From the NCBI RefSeq assembly GCF_907164915.1, contig NC_061863.1, positions 45,357,382 to 45,421,381 of the forward strand: 64,000 nucleotides of DNA. Reading direction: 5' to 3'. Within the stretch, counting starts at the first letter, position 1. Each line of letters begins with the position of its first letter. Origin of the DNA: Impatiens glandulifera. Taxonomy: Eukaryota > Streptophyta > Magnoliopsida > Ericales > Balsaminaceae. A program made the translations under genes and the position numbers. Below are positions 1 to 12,534 of the stretch, in pieces. The notes beneath the pieces are model-generated. The model searched no databases and had not been told where the DNA came from. It worked only from the letters and a program-made list of their open reading frames with translations.

Positions 1-225
1 TTTAAATATTTTTTTATACATGATTTTATTTTAAATTTATCCTTATATATTTATTTAAACAACTATTTCTTATTATATTTATTTTTGTTTGAATTTATAC
101 CATAAGTATCTAAAACTATTTAAAATGTTATAAATTCGTTAATTTTAAAAAAAATATAGGTACAAACTTCTCTTACTTAGGTATATCCAATTTTTATTAT
201 CAAATGTTTTGAATTTGTATAACAT
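1..225. other. AT-rich non-coding, probably CPR intron
   Basis: No coding potential is visible. The stretch lies directly upstream of a recognisable CPR exon, so I infer it is the preceding intron of that broken gene. Confidence 0.4.
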
Positions 226-478
226 GAAGGCGGGAAGAATCTTGTTTCCGTTGGTATGGGAGATGATGATCAATGCAGTGAAGATGACTTTGCTGCATGG
301 TATTAAATTAATAATTAATTATCCTGAATTTCTACCATTGTTGTCATCTAATTATTAATCTTGATTGAGTTCAGGCGGGAGTTACTGTGGCCTGAACTTG
401 ATAATTTTCTTCGAGATGAGGACGATGCAACTGTTGCAACGCCTTACACTGCTACTATTCCTGAATCTTGGGTTCTCA
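226..478 (+). pseudogene. CPR: NADPH-cytochrome P450 reductase fragment 1 (two exons)
   Basis: Exon 226-299 reads as the conserved CPR stretch containing VGMGDDDQCSEDDFAAW. A 75 bp GT-AG intron follows at 300-374, and a second exon from 375 contains [20 protein letters not shown]. In plant CPR this is the link between the FMN domain and the connecting/FAD region; the enzyme passes electrons from NADPH to P450s at the ER membrane. The second exon is cut at 478 by an LTR element, and its coding frame resumes at 5942 once one copy of the TCTCA duplication is removed. I see no stop inside this fragment, so the break here is the insertion. Identification rests on remembered plant CPR motifs and is strong; the exact left exon edge is uncertain. 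Confidence 0.85.
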
Positions 479-1036
479 TGTTAGATTTTTTAATCTAAAT
501 CTTTAATCCTTAAGTCTATAATCTATATACTCTATGTCGATAAATTGAGATAAACTGTAATTGCGGAAACGTACCTGGATCTTGAATGAAGAACGGTCCA
601 TTAAGTCGTTCTTCGTTATTCTCTTCTTTTTGATCTCGGATCGTCTCTTGATCTTGATCTTATTGTTCTGGATCTAGACCTGATTGTAATGTATGATGTG
701 GGTGGGGGTTAAGTCTTCCAACCCTATATCAATAGTCCTTCTTTGTGTTCTTGAGAGATGAACATAAACCTTATTGTCTGATGAGAGAAACAAATAGGTA
801 GGCTATCGACCTAGCCCTAATATACCCATTTATTATTCGGCCCATCAACGAAATAATAAATGGTATTTCTGCTTCTACACAAATATGTCCTCATATTTAT
901 TATAGATGTCTAAATAAGCCCATAACTTTTATTCTTTAATAGATCACTTTAATTGTACTTTAATATTTATTATGATAACAACTAATATACAATTTTAAAT
1001 AATATATGTACCCAAATATTGGAAATAATTCCAACA
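479..1036 (-). repeat. LTR (3' LTR of the LARD-like element)
   Basis: 558 bp. It pairs with 5407-5936. In element orientation it is the downstream LTR because the purine tract abuts it at 1037. Confidence 0.85.
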
Positions 1037-4000
1037 ATCTCCCACTTAGGTCATATAATATTTCCTTCAACTGTATATTATAACTTTATGAGCTCAAAAT
1101 ATTGTTATCATTTCTAAATACATCTATATCAATCTCGTCCATCAATTATATCAACATAGGATTAAAGCGGTTTTTGTTACATTAATTCGTAACTAAACCC
1201 TCAATAGTCACATATGTCAATACAATCAAATGACATAGACTAAACATGGGTGTGTAGTGTGGATTAACATGTAGTGTGATCTTTAACATGTCTAATACCA
1301 ACTGGTCCTCCTTTATTCCTTATAGAGATCAATCTGAATAACTTTATAATCCTAATTTCTTTAAAAACTGAATCTTTAATTTCTGTAAATACTGAATCTT
1401 TAATGTGCACACAAATTCCAAATTATATCTATACAAGTATCACAATACAAACTCCCACTAAAACTGTATATCATCTAAATATGCAACATCCATATGAACA
1501 ATATGTTCATGAAAGACCTCGGATAGCAAATATTTAGAGAACTGATCCGTAATTTTAGAGTTTGTCCAAATATGCTCAATAGATAAGTAAACATTCTAAA
1601 TTTTCCAAATAGTTCGACTTAGTCAAACTCATATTACTCTTAAAGTAAAAGAACTGCAAATTATTGTCACGTAATAATTTTAGTGGTCTTTCTATATCAT
1701 CCATAATTTGCAACCTCGTGACAAAACTTTACAGTCAGATTCTTTAATTGGATGCCACAAAACACCTAATAAATTCTGCCATCAACTTGAAATAATTCGA
1801 GTGTCTGCTTAACACTCTTACAATAATTAATTCTTTAAACTAATAATTAAACTAAAATTATGTAGCACGAATTTTCGTTTGTTTTGGTATCCAACAAAAT
1901 TCGAATCAAAATACCATATGATCTCTATCCGATTCGATTTCAATATATGAGTATGTAATGTTTTTTTCTTAAAATATCACATTAGTTGTTTGGTTGTTTT
2001 CTTAATGATCCAAAACCAGGATCCTTCAAGTATTTGTCCAACATCATAAATGTACTTAATTTCTTGATTCATATAATCTAGAACATACATTAAACTCTTG
2101 TTTAAGGAGTATTATGTATATATTTATTTTCAAGGCTAATCATGAAGTACTTATGAGCCTAAATTTGTCTCTAGATCTTTCAAAATATCCAATAATTAAC
2201 ATCTAGAAATTTTTTAGTCTAGTTTATTTTCTTTAGACCTATAAGGCCTGACCTTAACTAGATAACCCCAAAAGAATTCACTAGTTGTTTTAGTTGAATC
2301 TTTATTTCATATATAAGTTGTAATTCTTAACTCTTCCTTCCAAATGAATCAATTACATGAAGATATTCCATAAATGTTTGTTTCCAAATAAAAAAGTATC
2401 TAAAGTAGTTTTTTATTTCTTCATCTTTAATATGAATTGTCAATGTCCACGCCGATGTTTCTTTCACCATCAATTGACTTTTGACAATTAACTCAACTGT
2501 ACATCAACACATTTACTTTATTAATATTCTTTTAGGTGCAATATCTGAAATTCTTACAACTTCATTTCTTTATTATGTATTAAAGTATTTGCTAAGTGAA
2601 CACTATTTATGTTATTTTTGTTTCAATCTTTTATTTTTCTTACACACAATTGATGTGAGTTCATATAGAGACTATGTCTCCCTTTAGACAACTACAATTC
2701 ACATCAATTAACTTAAGTGTAAATAAGAAAATCCAAATTAGATGCATGAGAATACTTTATTGTAACTCTGACTTTAATGCATTACTTTTGAAACAAATTA
2801 AAACATATATTATTTATGAAATCTTTATTCTAATAATACCCTTAGAAATTTTAACCCTTTTAGATATAATTCTTAAAAAATACAACAAATTCTAAATATG
2901 TTTTAAAAATTATATCATATAAAATGAACTTAAGATGTTGACAAGAAAATAATACGTATAAGCAGAAGTGTTAACTTGATTAGATAACAAAACAAATGAA
3001 CAACCATACTCACAAAATTTTAATAATCACATAAATTCAAAATAATGGTACGTCTCATCATAAGATATCAAGTGCAACATTAATATTTAGTCTTTGGACA
3101 TTAAATATTAACTTGCAAACGGTACTATTTTGTAGTAATCAAATATTAACAATAAGTCCTGTCAAACAATTGGTTATCACATGGCCCACCGAATAATTGT
3201 TACATATTTATTACCACATGTGCATGATGTTATTCTGACCAATTATTTATCTTCCTTTGGGCCGATTAAATAACCGCATGAAATACATACACACTACCTT
3301 CTTAATTTATAAAACATATTAACCTCCACAAGAGAGCCTACTTTGGTAGGATGTTGCTTCAATTAATTAATTTAATAAATTAATAACTTATGTACATACT
3401 TTATGTGTGTAACTCGACCAATTATTAAACTTCATTTTGTCCGATTAATAATCGCATAGTTACAAACACAACCGTCTTAATCTTATAAAATAAATATGTT
3501 TTATAAATTAATAATTTGTACATTATTTAAATTTGCAATCCGACCAATTATTAACCTTCCTTTGGGCCGATTAACAACCGCATAATTACAAATTTAAGTG
3601 GGCCTAAAATTGTACCAAATTTTGAATGTGTTATTAATACCGAAAATCCGAATGTTGTTTTATGTATCAAAATTGCATAAATTCTATATGTGTTACACAA
3701 AACAAATAATTGTGATTTACTAATCACTCAATTATTTCTTAATATCAATCAATACAATATATACATAAAAACCGAAATATGTATATATATTCGAATGTGT
3801 AATATAACATGATTGATTATTCATCCAAATATAATAATAATAATAATAATAAATAATTAAATAATCAATTACACAGATTACCTAAAATTCTAAATTTATC
3901 AATTATTAGTTAATTGATTTCCTTAATTCTTGATAAATAACTTAATTCTTTTAATTCTTGATAAATAAGTTATTGATATTTATTTATTCTTTAATCGTAA

Positions 4001-4672
4001 ATTATTATTATTAATAAAATAATAATCTCTTTATTTTTTTTTCTTTATTCTAATTTCTGAATATATTTATATAAATTAATTTTCTCTTAATTTCTGAATA
4101 TATTCCATATATTAATTAAGTCATAAATTAAATTGATGTATTCATCCGTTTTATACTAATTCATTAAATATATTAATAACTTAATGTAATCAATATTTAT
4201 AAAATATTATAAACATGACAATGATAAGTAACTATTTTTCCTTACTTAATTCTCAAATCATAACCTATATCATAGGTATATATTAAAATTCTAGAATTTC
4301 ATTCTATATTTTACTTTATTCTTAATTGTATATAAATGTATTAATACATTAACAATTATTTCAGGAATAAATATTACTTCAATCTTTAATTAATTAAAAT
4401 ATTATTATTATTATTTTAATTCCTTAAATTAATTATAATAATTATAATAATTAATTATTATTTTAAAACTGAATTCCTTAATTTTTTACATAATTATATA
4501 ATTAGAATGATAATAAATTATTATTCTAAAATTCAAAATTCCTTAATTAATAGGTTAAGATTCTTTTATAATTATTATTAAATTCATACACAGTATATAT
4601 ATCAAATATAACCAAAATATATATAATATATTAATTAATATCTTCTTAATTATCTAATCATATCTCACTTTC

Positions 4673-4705
<33 letters not shown>

Positions 4706-5406
4706 ACTCTTCAAATATTCTTACTCAAAATTATATATATAATTCATTTTATTTTCGTTTCTATACCTTTAATGTTATCCTTAATTTCTTTGATGACATA
4801 TACATTAATTATTATAAATAATTAATATCTAATTAAGTTATAAAAAAAAACTTAATTAGAATTTAAAGAGTTCTTTATTCCATAATTCCTCAATATATAT
4901 AATTACATTCCTCAATTAATAATAATAATAATTAATTATTATTCTAAAATCTGAATTCTTTAATTAATTATAATTACTAAATTCTATATTTCTTTAATTA
5001 ATTATTTAAATAATAATTAATATAATTAATTCTATAATTAATAACAAATATATAACTTCAAATAAATATATATAATAAAAATAATTTCTCCTTAATTATC
5101 TCATTTTTTATTTTATATATATTATTTAGAATTATTCTCTTCGTAAAGAAAACCAAAGAAAACTTATTCAACTTCCCTATCATTATCATCCTTATCATTA
5201 AACCCTTACAAATCCAATGATCTATACTAATCCTTATTAGTTCTGATCATCCTTACTAATATCATTAAACCCTTACAAATTCAATGATCTATATTAATCC
5301 TTATTAGTTCTGATCGAAATAGATGAAGAACATATATGAATATGTTTTAAAGTTCTTATAAACCTAAATTTCAATAGATAGACATAGAGATGGCTCTGAT
5401 ACCACT
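1037..5406 (-). other. Non-coding interior of the LARD-like element
   Basis: AT-rich, with runs of TAA/TTA and AT microsatellites (a pure AT run around 4679-4704 and an ATA run around 3828-3852). Short ORFs at 2481-2895 show no protein features. I see no gag zinc knuckle, protease, integrase or RT motif on either strand. Confidence 0.6.
5391..5404 (-). promoter_or_regulatory. Primer-binding site (Met-tRNA type)
   Basis: The reverse complement reads TGGTATCAGAGCC, the usual plant copia primer-binding site. It shows that the element runs on the minus strand. Confidence 0.8.
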
Positions 5407-5936
5407 TGTTAGATTTTTTAATCTAAATCTTTAATCCTTAAGTCTATAATCTATATACTCTATGTCGATAAATTGAGATAAACTGTAATTGCGGAAACGT
5501 ACCTGGATCTTGAATGAAGAACGGTCCATTAAGTCGTTCTTCGTTATTCTCTTCTTCTTGATCTCGGATCATCTCTTGATATTGATCTTATTGTTCTGGA
5601 TCTAGACCTGATTGTAATGTATGATGTGGGTGGGGGTTAAGTCTTTCAACCCTATATCAATAGCCCTTCTTTGTGTTTTTGAGAGATGAACATAAACCCT
5701 TATTGTAGGTAGGCTATCTATGGGTTGGAGACCTAGCCCTAATATACCCATTTATTATTCGGCTTAAATGATATTTCTGCTTCTACACAAATATGTCCCC
5801 ATATTTATTATAGATGTGCCCATAATTTTTATTCTTTAATAGATCATTTTAATTGGACTTTAATCTTTATTATGATAACAACTAATATACAATTTTAAAT
5901 AATATATGTACCCAAATATTGGAATTAATTCCAACA
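5407..5936 (-). repeat. LTR (5' LTR of the LARD-like element)
   Basis: 530 bp. It differs from the left LTR mainly by short deletions in the middle, so the insertion is not very recent. Confidence 0.85.
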
Positions 5937-5941
5937 TCTCA

Positions 5942-6154
5942 TTCATGACTCAACAACACAGGCTTCCTTATTAGATAAGAATAATAAAAAACAGTTGAAT
6001 GGGGGCAGGCCATTCACGATCCACACCATCCCTTCAGGTACTGTTTTTTATCATGTTTTCATCAGATAGTTTCTGCAATTTTGTTTCCCCGTAGAAGCAT
6101 GAGTGGAAGTGTGTTTCATCAAATACCAGATCCAATGTTGTGGTGAAGAAGGAG
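5942..6154 (+). pseudogene. CPR: CPR fragment 2
   Basis: 5942-6037 continues the exon broken at 478, reading IHDSTTQ and onward, and ends at a CAG|GT donor. The next exon starts about 6095 after a CCCCGTAG acceptor and contains RSNVVVKKE, matching the conserved CPR segment before the FAD-binding region. This exon is cut at 6154 by a hAT-like element and resumes at 7040. Confidence 0.75.
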
Positions 6155-7039
6155 CAGGTCTGAGAGTTGGGAGGTAAAATGCAAATTTAAATTTTATGGT
6201 CCCATGAAATTAAAATAAATTTAATAATGATACATTTTATAAAAAAAATAATTAAATATATAACAATATTAACTAGTGTAAAATTATATTTCAAAATATA
6301 TATCAAAAATATTAATATAATAAGTTGTAAACTCATACTAATTTATCAATTAACTAGGATTTGAATTCAACAAAAATATATTTTCTTGCATTTTTTGAGG
6401 CAAAATTTTCAATTAAGTCATTATACTCTAACTTTCTAAACACTCTTTTTTCAGTTGATTGATATCATAGCTAATCCATTCTTGATATATTGTGTATGAT
6501 GTTCCTATAATGAAAAAAGATGATAGATATTTTAAAATGAAGAAAAATTATTAAGATAAACATAAGAATAAGAATAAATAAAAAAAATTAATTAAAGAGC
6601 ATTAAAATGTAACCTAAATGACAATTTTCACAATTATGATTGGATTTATGATAAAAATTTAAATTATTAAGGATAAAAAATAATAAAATGTGAGAAAAAA
6701 AATTAATATATTATTAGATTAGATATAATATGGAGAGAGAAAAAAATATTATATTATTATATTATAAGAGAAATAAATAATATATATTATTATATAATAT
6801 GGAGAGAGAGAAAAAATATTATTATATATAACATGGAGAGAAAAAGTTAATGTATTATAAGGAAATAAATATAAAAAGGAAAAATAAATATAAAGGAATA
6901 TGATATAATATGATAAATAGATATTTTATAATATATAATTAATAATAGAAATAATAATATTATATACTAAAAATTTGGAAATTTGGGGTTCCTGAAAAAT
7001 TGAGGGCCCTATGCAACTGCATTGGTTGCATTGGGCCTG
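6155..7039 (+). mobile_element. Non-autonomous hAT-like DNA transposon (copy 1)
   Basis: The ends read CAGGTCTGAG on the left and GGGCCTG on the right, so both termini start CAGG in reverse-complement view, as in many plant hAT elements. The flanking octamers are AGAAGGAG (6147-6154) and AGAACAAG (7040-7047), 6 of 8 matching, which fits an aged hAT 8 bp duplication. CPR coding sequence resumes directly after it. The interior is AT-rich with no transposase ORF. The left part, about 6170-6640, occurs again inverted at 42005-42490. Confidence 0.65.
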
Positions 7040-7117
7040 AGAACAAGTTACACGCATCAGCATTCGATCGTTCTTGCTCTCATCTCGAATTTGACATTTA
7101 TGGATTTGGTGGGCTAG
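7040..7117 (+). pseudogene. CPR: CPR fragment 3
   Basis: It reads LHASAFDRSCSHLEFDIYG, close to the conserved plant CPR stretch with DRSC and HLEFDI. It continues directly from fragment 2 when the hAT-like element is skipped. It ends where the LTR of element A begins. Confidence 0.75.
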
Positions 7118-7291
7118 TGTAAGTTTCTATATGTAAAAATAATAACTAACGGTTTATTAGTCCGTTAATTAGTTAGTTTGGTTAATTAGTTAGTATTGAA
7201 CTCTTATATAAGGGAGATATGTAATTGTTTGAAAATAATTTTTCAATAATACAATTTTAGTTTACACTTCTTCTTCTTTAATATTTTAACA
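7118..7291 (+). repeat. 5' LTR of element A
   Basis: Starts TGTAAGTTTC, ends ATTTTAACA, and is followed by the primer-binding site. A TATATAAG box lies near its middle (about 7203). Confidence 0.65.
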
Positions 7292-7958
7292 TGGTATTAG
7301 AGCTCCAAGGTTAAGAATTTTGGAGAGTTTCCGTTGCCTCCACTAGTGGCCGGAGCAGCCAAGTTTTATTCTATATTCTATTATTGTTAGAGAAAAATGA
7401 TTTGAGAGTAATTCTGACGAAGAGATTGTGCTCTCAACTAATGCATGAGATGTTGTTGATGATACAAAGACGGCGTTGAGGGAGGCTAAGGGGGAGATCG
7501 ATTTGGATTCTTCTTGTTTGAGTGTGGTGGCTCTTCTTGAACCAATTGTGTTGAAAATGGTATTGTTGTTGTAATTCCTATGATGTCTATATTTTTAGAC
7601 AGAAAACTGAAAAATGTCATCTATCTCCATTTACTCTTTTCCTAAAATCCCATAGAGTGCATGTCCACGTCCTTTGGATGCAGCAAGTTCTTGAACAGAT
7701 TTCTAAAAGCATAGAAAGAGAGAAAAGACATTTGAATAATAAGATGGGATTCCAAGCTTTTAGTTTTTAGAATAAGCGCAGAACTTGATCAAATGATGGA
7801 ATGTCGAGCAAGAAATGCCGAGGAAGAATCACAATTGTTGAAAGAGGTTGAAGGACTTCGATTCTACAAGAGGGTTTTATTATATATTCAATATTATTGT
7901 TGAAGAAGATATTCAAGAAGATTTTTGGAGATGTCCGTTCGCGTAGAAGGAGATTATA
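7292..7958 (+). other. Element A leader, no intact ORF
   Basis: Holds the primer-binding site and decayed leader/gag-upstream sequence. It ends at the TTATA target site used by element B (7954-7958). Confidence 0.5.
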
Positions 7959-9836
7959 TGTTGGGTCAAATTATTTTGACTAACGGTATTTTGATGATGA
8001 ACTTGTGTAAAACTTAAATAAGAAGGAAACTAAGTCGTCTAATTGTTTTTGTGCAGGTGCATCAAAACGTGCTAAGTTAGACTTAGCCTGAATCAGGTTC
8101 ATTAGACGTATTGGATATTAGACGTACGTAATTAGACGTACAGTCTAACAGATACGTAGTTAGACGTGCAGTCTAATAGACGTAGTTAGACGTATAGTCT
8201 AACGGATACGTAGTTAGACGTATAGTCTAACGGATACGTAGTTAGATGTGCAGTCTAACAGACGTAGTTAGACGTGCAGTCTAACAGACGTAGTTAGACG
8301 TGCAGTCTAACGGATACGTAGTTAGACGTGCAGTCTAACGGATACGTAGTTAGACGTGCAGTCTAACAAACGTAGTTAGACGTGCAGTCTAACAAACGTA
8401 GTTAGACGTGCAATCTAACAGATACATAGTTAGACGTGCAGTCTAACAAATACATAGTTAGACGTACAGTCTAATAGATACGTAGTTAGACGTACAACCT
8501 AACAGATACGTAGTTAGACGTGTAGTCTAACGGATACGTAGTTAGACGTGCAGTCTAACGGATACGTAGTTAGACGTGCAGTCTAACGGATACGTAGTTA
8601 GACGTGCAGTCTAACGGATACGTAGTTAGACGTGCAGTCTAACGGATACGTAGTTAGACGTGCAGTCTAGCGGATACGTAGTTAGACGTGCAGTCTAACG
8701 GATACGTAGTTAGACGTGTAGTCTAACAGACGTAGTTAGACGTGTAGTCTAACAAACGTAGTTAGACGTGCATTCTAACAGACGTAGTTAGACGTGCAGT
8801 CTAACAAACGTAGTTAGACGTGCAGTCTAACAGACGCAGTTAGACGCAGGGAGTCTAACTCCTTCAGACTAGTCTGAAGGGACACGTAGTTAGACGTGCC
8901 GTCTAACTCCATTAGACTTGGTGGTCTAATGGATCCTGCTATTAGACGGAGACGTCTAACTTCATTAGACTTGGTAGTTTAATGGAGCACGTCTAATGCC
9001 TCGCTTCAGCAGTTGCTTGAAGTTAGCATCCGTCTACCCATGATCAACTAGTTGTACGCTACTCATGCTCCACTAATCCGTGCAGATGAGTACGACAACC
9101 AGTTGCATCCAATAAATTAATGCCACATAAGAAAATATTCTTCCTACTACTTGTTTCTTGTAGGACAATCCTAGAAGAATATTCGGCGCACTACCAGATT
9201 GGTACATCCACGATCTTTGTGCACAATGTCTACTGTACCTATGTACTATGAAGGTTGTCCAATGAGTGCTTGCTACTTGTCAATATAGAAGATTCGACCG
9301 TTGGTACTTGTTCTCTATTTAAAGATCCTCAAGGACAACGGACGAGCTTCTAGTCTATCGAACTTACAATCGATCTTATGAATTGCTCACTTGTCTACTT
9401 ACTTACTGTGTTTGTACATCAAAAGAGAAATAAAATCAAAGTATTGTCTAGCTGAGTGATATTCTTCAATATACTGTAAGTTGAACAAAGTTTGTTCTGT
9501 TCAACAGTGAGCTGGCATTGAAACTGTATTTGATTCTAAGAAAAATATAGTGAATCCTTCCGGTGGTTGGAAGAAGGGGTGACGTAGGAGAGTTTTGCTC
9601 CGAACATCCATAAACAACTCTCTGTTTCTTTTGCATTCTGTCCTTCATTCTTTCATTCGTTCTTAGCTTCAAACCCAAGAAAACGTTTCCGCACTTGAAT
9701 TGTTTCAAGAATTTGCAATGGTTTGTGAAGAATAGAAAGTGATATAAATCCCTAACAAGATTTCTATCAAACCATTTTCCAGAAGTTATCATAATTAGTT
9801 AGACCTCTGTCTCTATTGGTGCCATCGATCCTTTCA
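7959..9836 (+). repeat. 5' LTR of element B
   Basis: Contains a tandem hairpin array (8097-8850), a TATTTAAAG box at about 9316 and a 70 bp block shared with element C's LTR (9571-9640). It ends CCTTTCA two bases before the primer-binding site. Confidence 0.85.
8097..8850 (+). repeat. Tandem hairpin array in element B 5' LTR
   Basis: About thirty head-to-tail copies of a 26 or 28 bp unit centred on GTTAGACGTGCAGTCTAAC. The arms GTTAGAC and GTCTAAC are perfect inverted repeats around a 5-base loop. Linkers alternate between GGATACGTA-type (28 bp period) and ARACGTA-type (26 bp period). The 3' LTR has a shorter array, which accounts for much of the LTR length difference. Confidence 0.85.
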
Positions 9837-9838
9837 AT

Positions 9839-9852
9839 TGGTATCAGAGCCC
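9839..9852 (+). promoter_or_regulatory. Primer-binding site of element B
   Basis: TGGTATCAGAGCCC, complementary to the 3' end of plant initiator Met-tRNA, two bases after the LTR. Confidence 0.85.
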
Positions 9853-9880
9853 TATTTCTATTCTCAAGCTATCACTAAGA

Positions 9881-11672
9881 ATGTCGACCATAACCAAAGA
9901 TGCTAGTGCTACCGCAATCCCCACATTCTCAAGAGAAAAATATATTGTGTGGAAGAAGAGAGTTCGTGCTCATATTTATTCTCTTCATGACGACATGTAG
10001 AGTGTTATCACGGATGGTCCCATCAAGATTGAAAAGGAGAAATCCGAATGGACTAGTGAATAAAAGAGAAGAAACAACCTCAACAACATGGCTTTAGGCG
10101 TTCTGTACAAATCTCTTGATGACAATATGTTCAACTACATCATCGAGTGTGATACTACCAAGGAGATCTGGGACAGACTTACCAACTGTGTGAGGGAAAT
10201 AAGCAAACAAAGAAGAACAAGATCATGGTTGCCACTCAACAGTTCGTCAATTTCAAAATGCGTCGTGGAGAAACAATGACTGAGTTTGACATAAGGTTCA
10301 GCAATCATCTCCACTCTTTCTATTCTCGGCAAGAACTATAGCAACAAAGAGATTTCTATCAAAGTCATGCGTGCTCTGCCAAGGGAATGGGACATAAAGA
10401 CGATGACTGTAAGGGAATCTAAAGACCTTAACAAGATCTCGCTCTTCGATCTATTTGCTGATCTCAAGACCTATGAGTTCGAGTTGAACTCAAAGATTGA
10501 AGAAGATCAACCTCATCCATCATCATTTCCAAAGCCTTGGTGACTGCTGAAGAGTCACTGGTTGCTCTTGATGTGAAGACAACTGCCCAACAACTCAAAA
10601 ACGATGCCATGTCTCTATTCGTGAAGAAGTTTGGCGACTTCATGAAGAAGAGCAACTCTAACTCAAGCTCTTCAAATTCAAATGATAATAAGAAATTCAA
10701 AGCTAACGTTAAGTGTTTTAACTGTGGCATTCTAGGTCATTATCAATCGAAATGTCAGAAGCCAAAGCGTGATGAGAAGAAGAAAGACGAAGAAAAGGAG
10801 CTGAAGGCTCTTGTGGCAGGGGACGGGAAGAACAAACGAAAATATAACGATTCTTACTTTTCATCCATCGACAGTGATGAAGATGAGGTTGCTTGCTTCA
10901 TGGCAAGAGAAGAAGAAACTCGGGAATCTGAGGTATTTGACTTCTCTTCTGAAAAATTTTCAAGGGAACAACTAGTAGCTGCACTAGATGACATGGTCAT
11001 AGAGTACAAAAAGCTAGAAGAATCCCTAAATGAAATAAAGTCTTCATCTAAAATGTCTCAACCTATTTTGTCTCAAACTCTAGAATTAAAAACTCTTGAA
11101 AATGACAAGGTAGAGATCTCATCTGAGAATGAGATGCTCAAGGAATAGATTCAAACTCTTTTTTCTGAAAACAAAAGGTTAAACTATGTTGTTAGTGCTT
11201 GGACAAGGTTTGAAGAAGCTGTCAAATATCAGATTAGTCTGTTGAAACCTGCTGGATCTAAATCCGGTTTAGGATTTGATAGCAGTGACCCAAACCAGCC
11301 CTGCAAAAAGTTAAAATCAACAACTGACAAGCTTAAGCCAATGAGTTTTGTCAAAGAGAGTTTAACTGACATTGAACCTGATCCAATTCATTAAGAGTTA
11401 GCTTTGAAGAATGAAATAACTTATGTTCCACCAACTGTTAGCTGGCTGAAAAATAAGTTAGATGAAACCACCAAGTCTGACAATCTAAAACCTAACTCAA
11501 AGTCAAGGAGTTTTAAAAAAAAACATCTTCAAAAGCTAAAGAATCAGTGGTTAGCAGGAACGCGTCTACTAAGTCAAAAACATACGCACTAATTACAACA
11601 CAAAATGGGAAATCCATCAAAATAACTCAAATATGGATTCCTAAGGGACTAATTGATCGAGGACCCAATTGA
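9881..11672 (+). pseudogene. Element B gag (broken)
   Basis: It starts at the ATG of MSTITKDASATAIPTFSREKY. The early part matches the copia gag UBN2-type region (IYSLHDDM, then a stop; IIECDTTKEIWDRL), with stops and shifts near 9997-10300. A CCHC zinc knuckle, CFNCGILGHYQSKC, lies at about 10716-10757 in the open stretch 10537-11148. It is followed by the acidic tail DSDEDEVACFMA and ends with IWIPKGLIDRGPN and a TGA at 11670-11672. The same C-terminal motif and stop position occur in element C gag. Gag would form the particle shell and bind RNA; this copy cannot make the full protein. Confidence 0.8.
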
Positions 11673-12526
11673 ATGTGGATACCATGGTTTGTAAATATTT
11701 TCTTGAGTAGGTGTTATAGGGAAGTGGCAGAAAGGAAACATGGAGTATACTCTTCTCAGTATATATTCTAGAAGATCAACAATGGCTCTTGCCATTCCTA
11801 AGGACTAAGTGTTTTATGTTCTAAGAATATTTTTGGTCTTAAGGACCTCAAAACTTTTATTTATTCGTTTTGTACATGCATGAATTGAGAGGGAAAAGTT
11901 ATTGCAAAAATAAAGATCCATGTAGACAAAATGCTTTAATCGGTCTATTAGACGAGGTCATCTAAAAGAAAAAGCATGTACTTAGACGTATTTTTACTTA
12001 CACACTCTATTCATCTAAGTCAGTGTGTCTTGGTTAATAACGTGCACGGTTAGACACTGACGTTTAATAGACTCTTAGACGTTTATAAGACAAGAGCAAT
12101 TGGATGCTCACGTCTAACAAAACACACATCTAATACGTGTTGTTCATGCGTAATTAGACGTCAACATCTAATAGACGTTAGACGTCTATAAGACACGTGA
12201 TTAGATGCCTGCGTCTAATAGACCCATGCGTCTAATAGACGTTTAGATCTCATAGATTGTAGAAGTAAGAAAAAAACGTCTAATTACATGTGTATTAGAC
12301 TGATCAAGGACAGATGTCCCACATGCCGTGTCATCTAATTTTCCCGTTCAAATATAAAAACAGTCATCTCCGAATAACATGAAGACATGTGTCTTTCAAG
12401 TTAAGAGAGAATGACTTATATACCCCCAAAATTAATGATGACTTTATGGGAAAAGACGTCTAACATTAATTAAAGGGTCTTACCCTTAGGAAAAGTGACG
12501 GTTAAGCCATGCGACTCTTGGGAATC
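11673..12526 (+). other. Element B spacer where pol is missing
   Basis: No pol motifs. From about 11940 to 12310 it is full of TTAGACG / GTCTAA words, an echo of the LTR hairpin unit but not in tandem. The segment 12375-12440 (ACATGTGTC...AAGAGAGAATGACTTA) resembles element C at 22580-22620, upstream of its first extra ORF. Confidence 0.6.
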
Positions 12527-12534
12527 TATTTAAG
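12527..12534 (+). promoter_or_regulatory. Probable TATA box for element B extra ORF
   Basis: TATTTAAG about 120 bp upstream of the ATG at 12652, followed by a CT-rich leader. The arrangement matches those before the extra ORFs of element C. Confidence 0.5.

Larger units (their letters stand above)
479..5936 (-). mobile_element. Non-autonomous LARD-like LTR retrotransposon
   Basis: Two direct LTRs (479-1036 and 5407-5936) are flanked by an exact 5 bp duplication TCTCA (474-478 and 5937-5941). Read on the minus strand, the LTRs begin TGTTGGAATT and end TCTAACA. A primer-binding site complementary to initiator Met-tRNA (TGGTATCAGAGCC) lies at 5392-5404, two bases inside the right LTR. A purine tract (CCTAAGTGGGAGAT) abuts the left LTR. 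The 4.4 kb interior is AT-rich and encodes no gag or pol that I can recognise. The pattern fits a large retrotransposon derivative mobilised by another element's proteins. It interrupts a CPR exon. Confidence 0.85.

Noticed and set aside
2481..2895. Two small ORFs inside the LARD-like element
   Set aside because: AT-rich, no protein features, and on the strand opposite to the element.
8097..8850. CRISPR-like regular repeats
   Set aside because: The repeats are head-to-tail with 4-9 bp linkers that are themselves repeated. There are no unique spacers and no cas genes, and the array lies inside an LTR of a plant retrotransposon.
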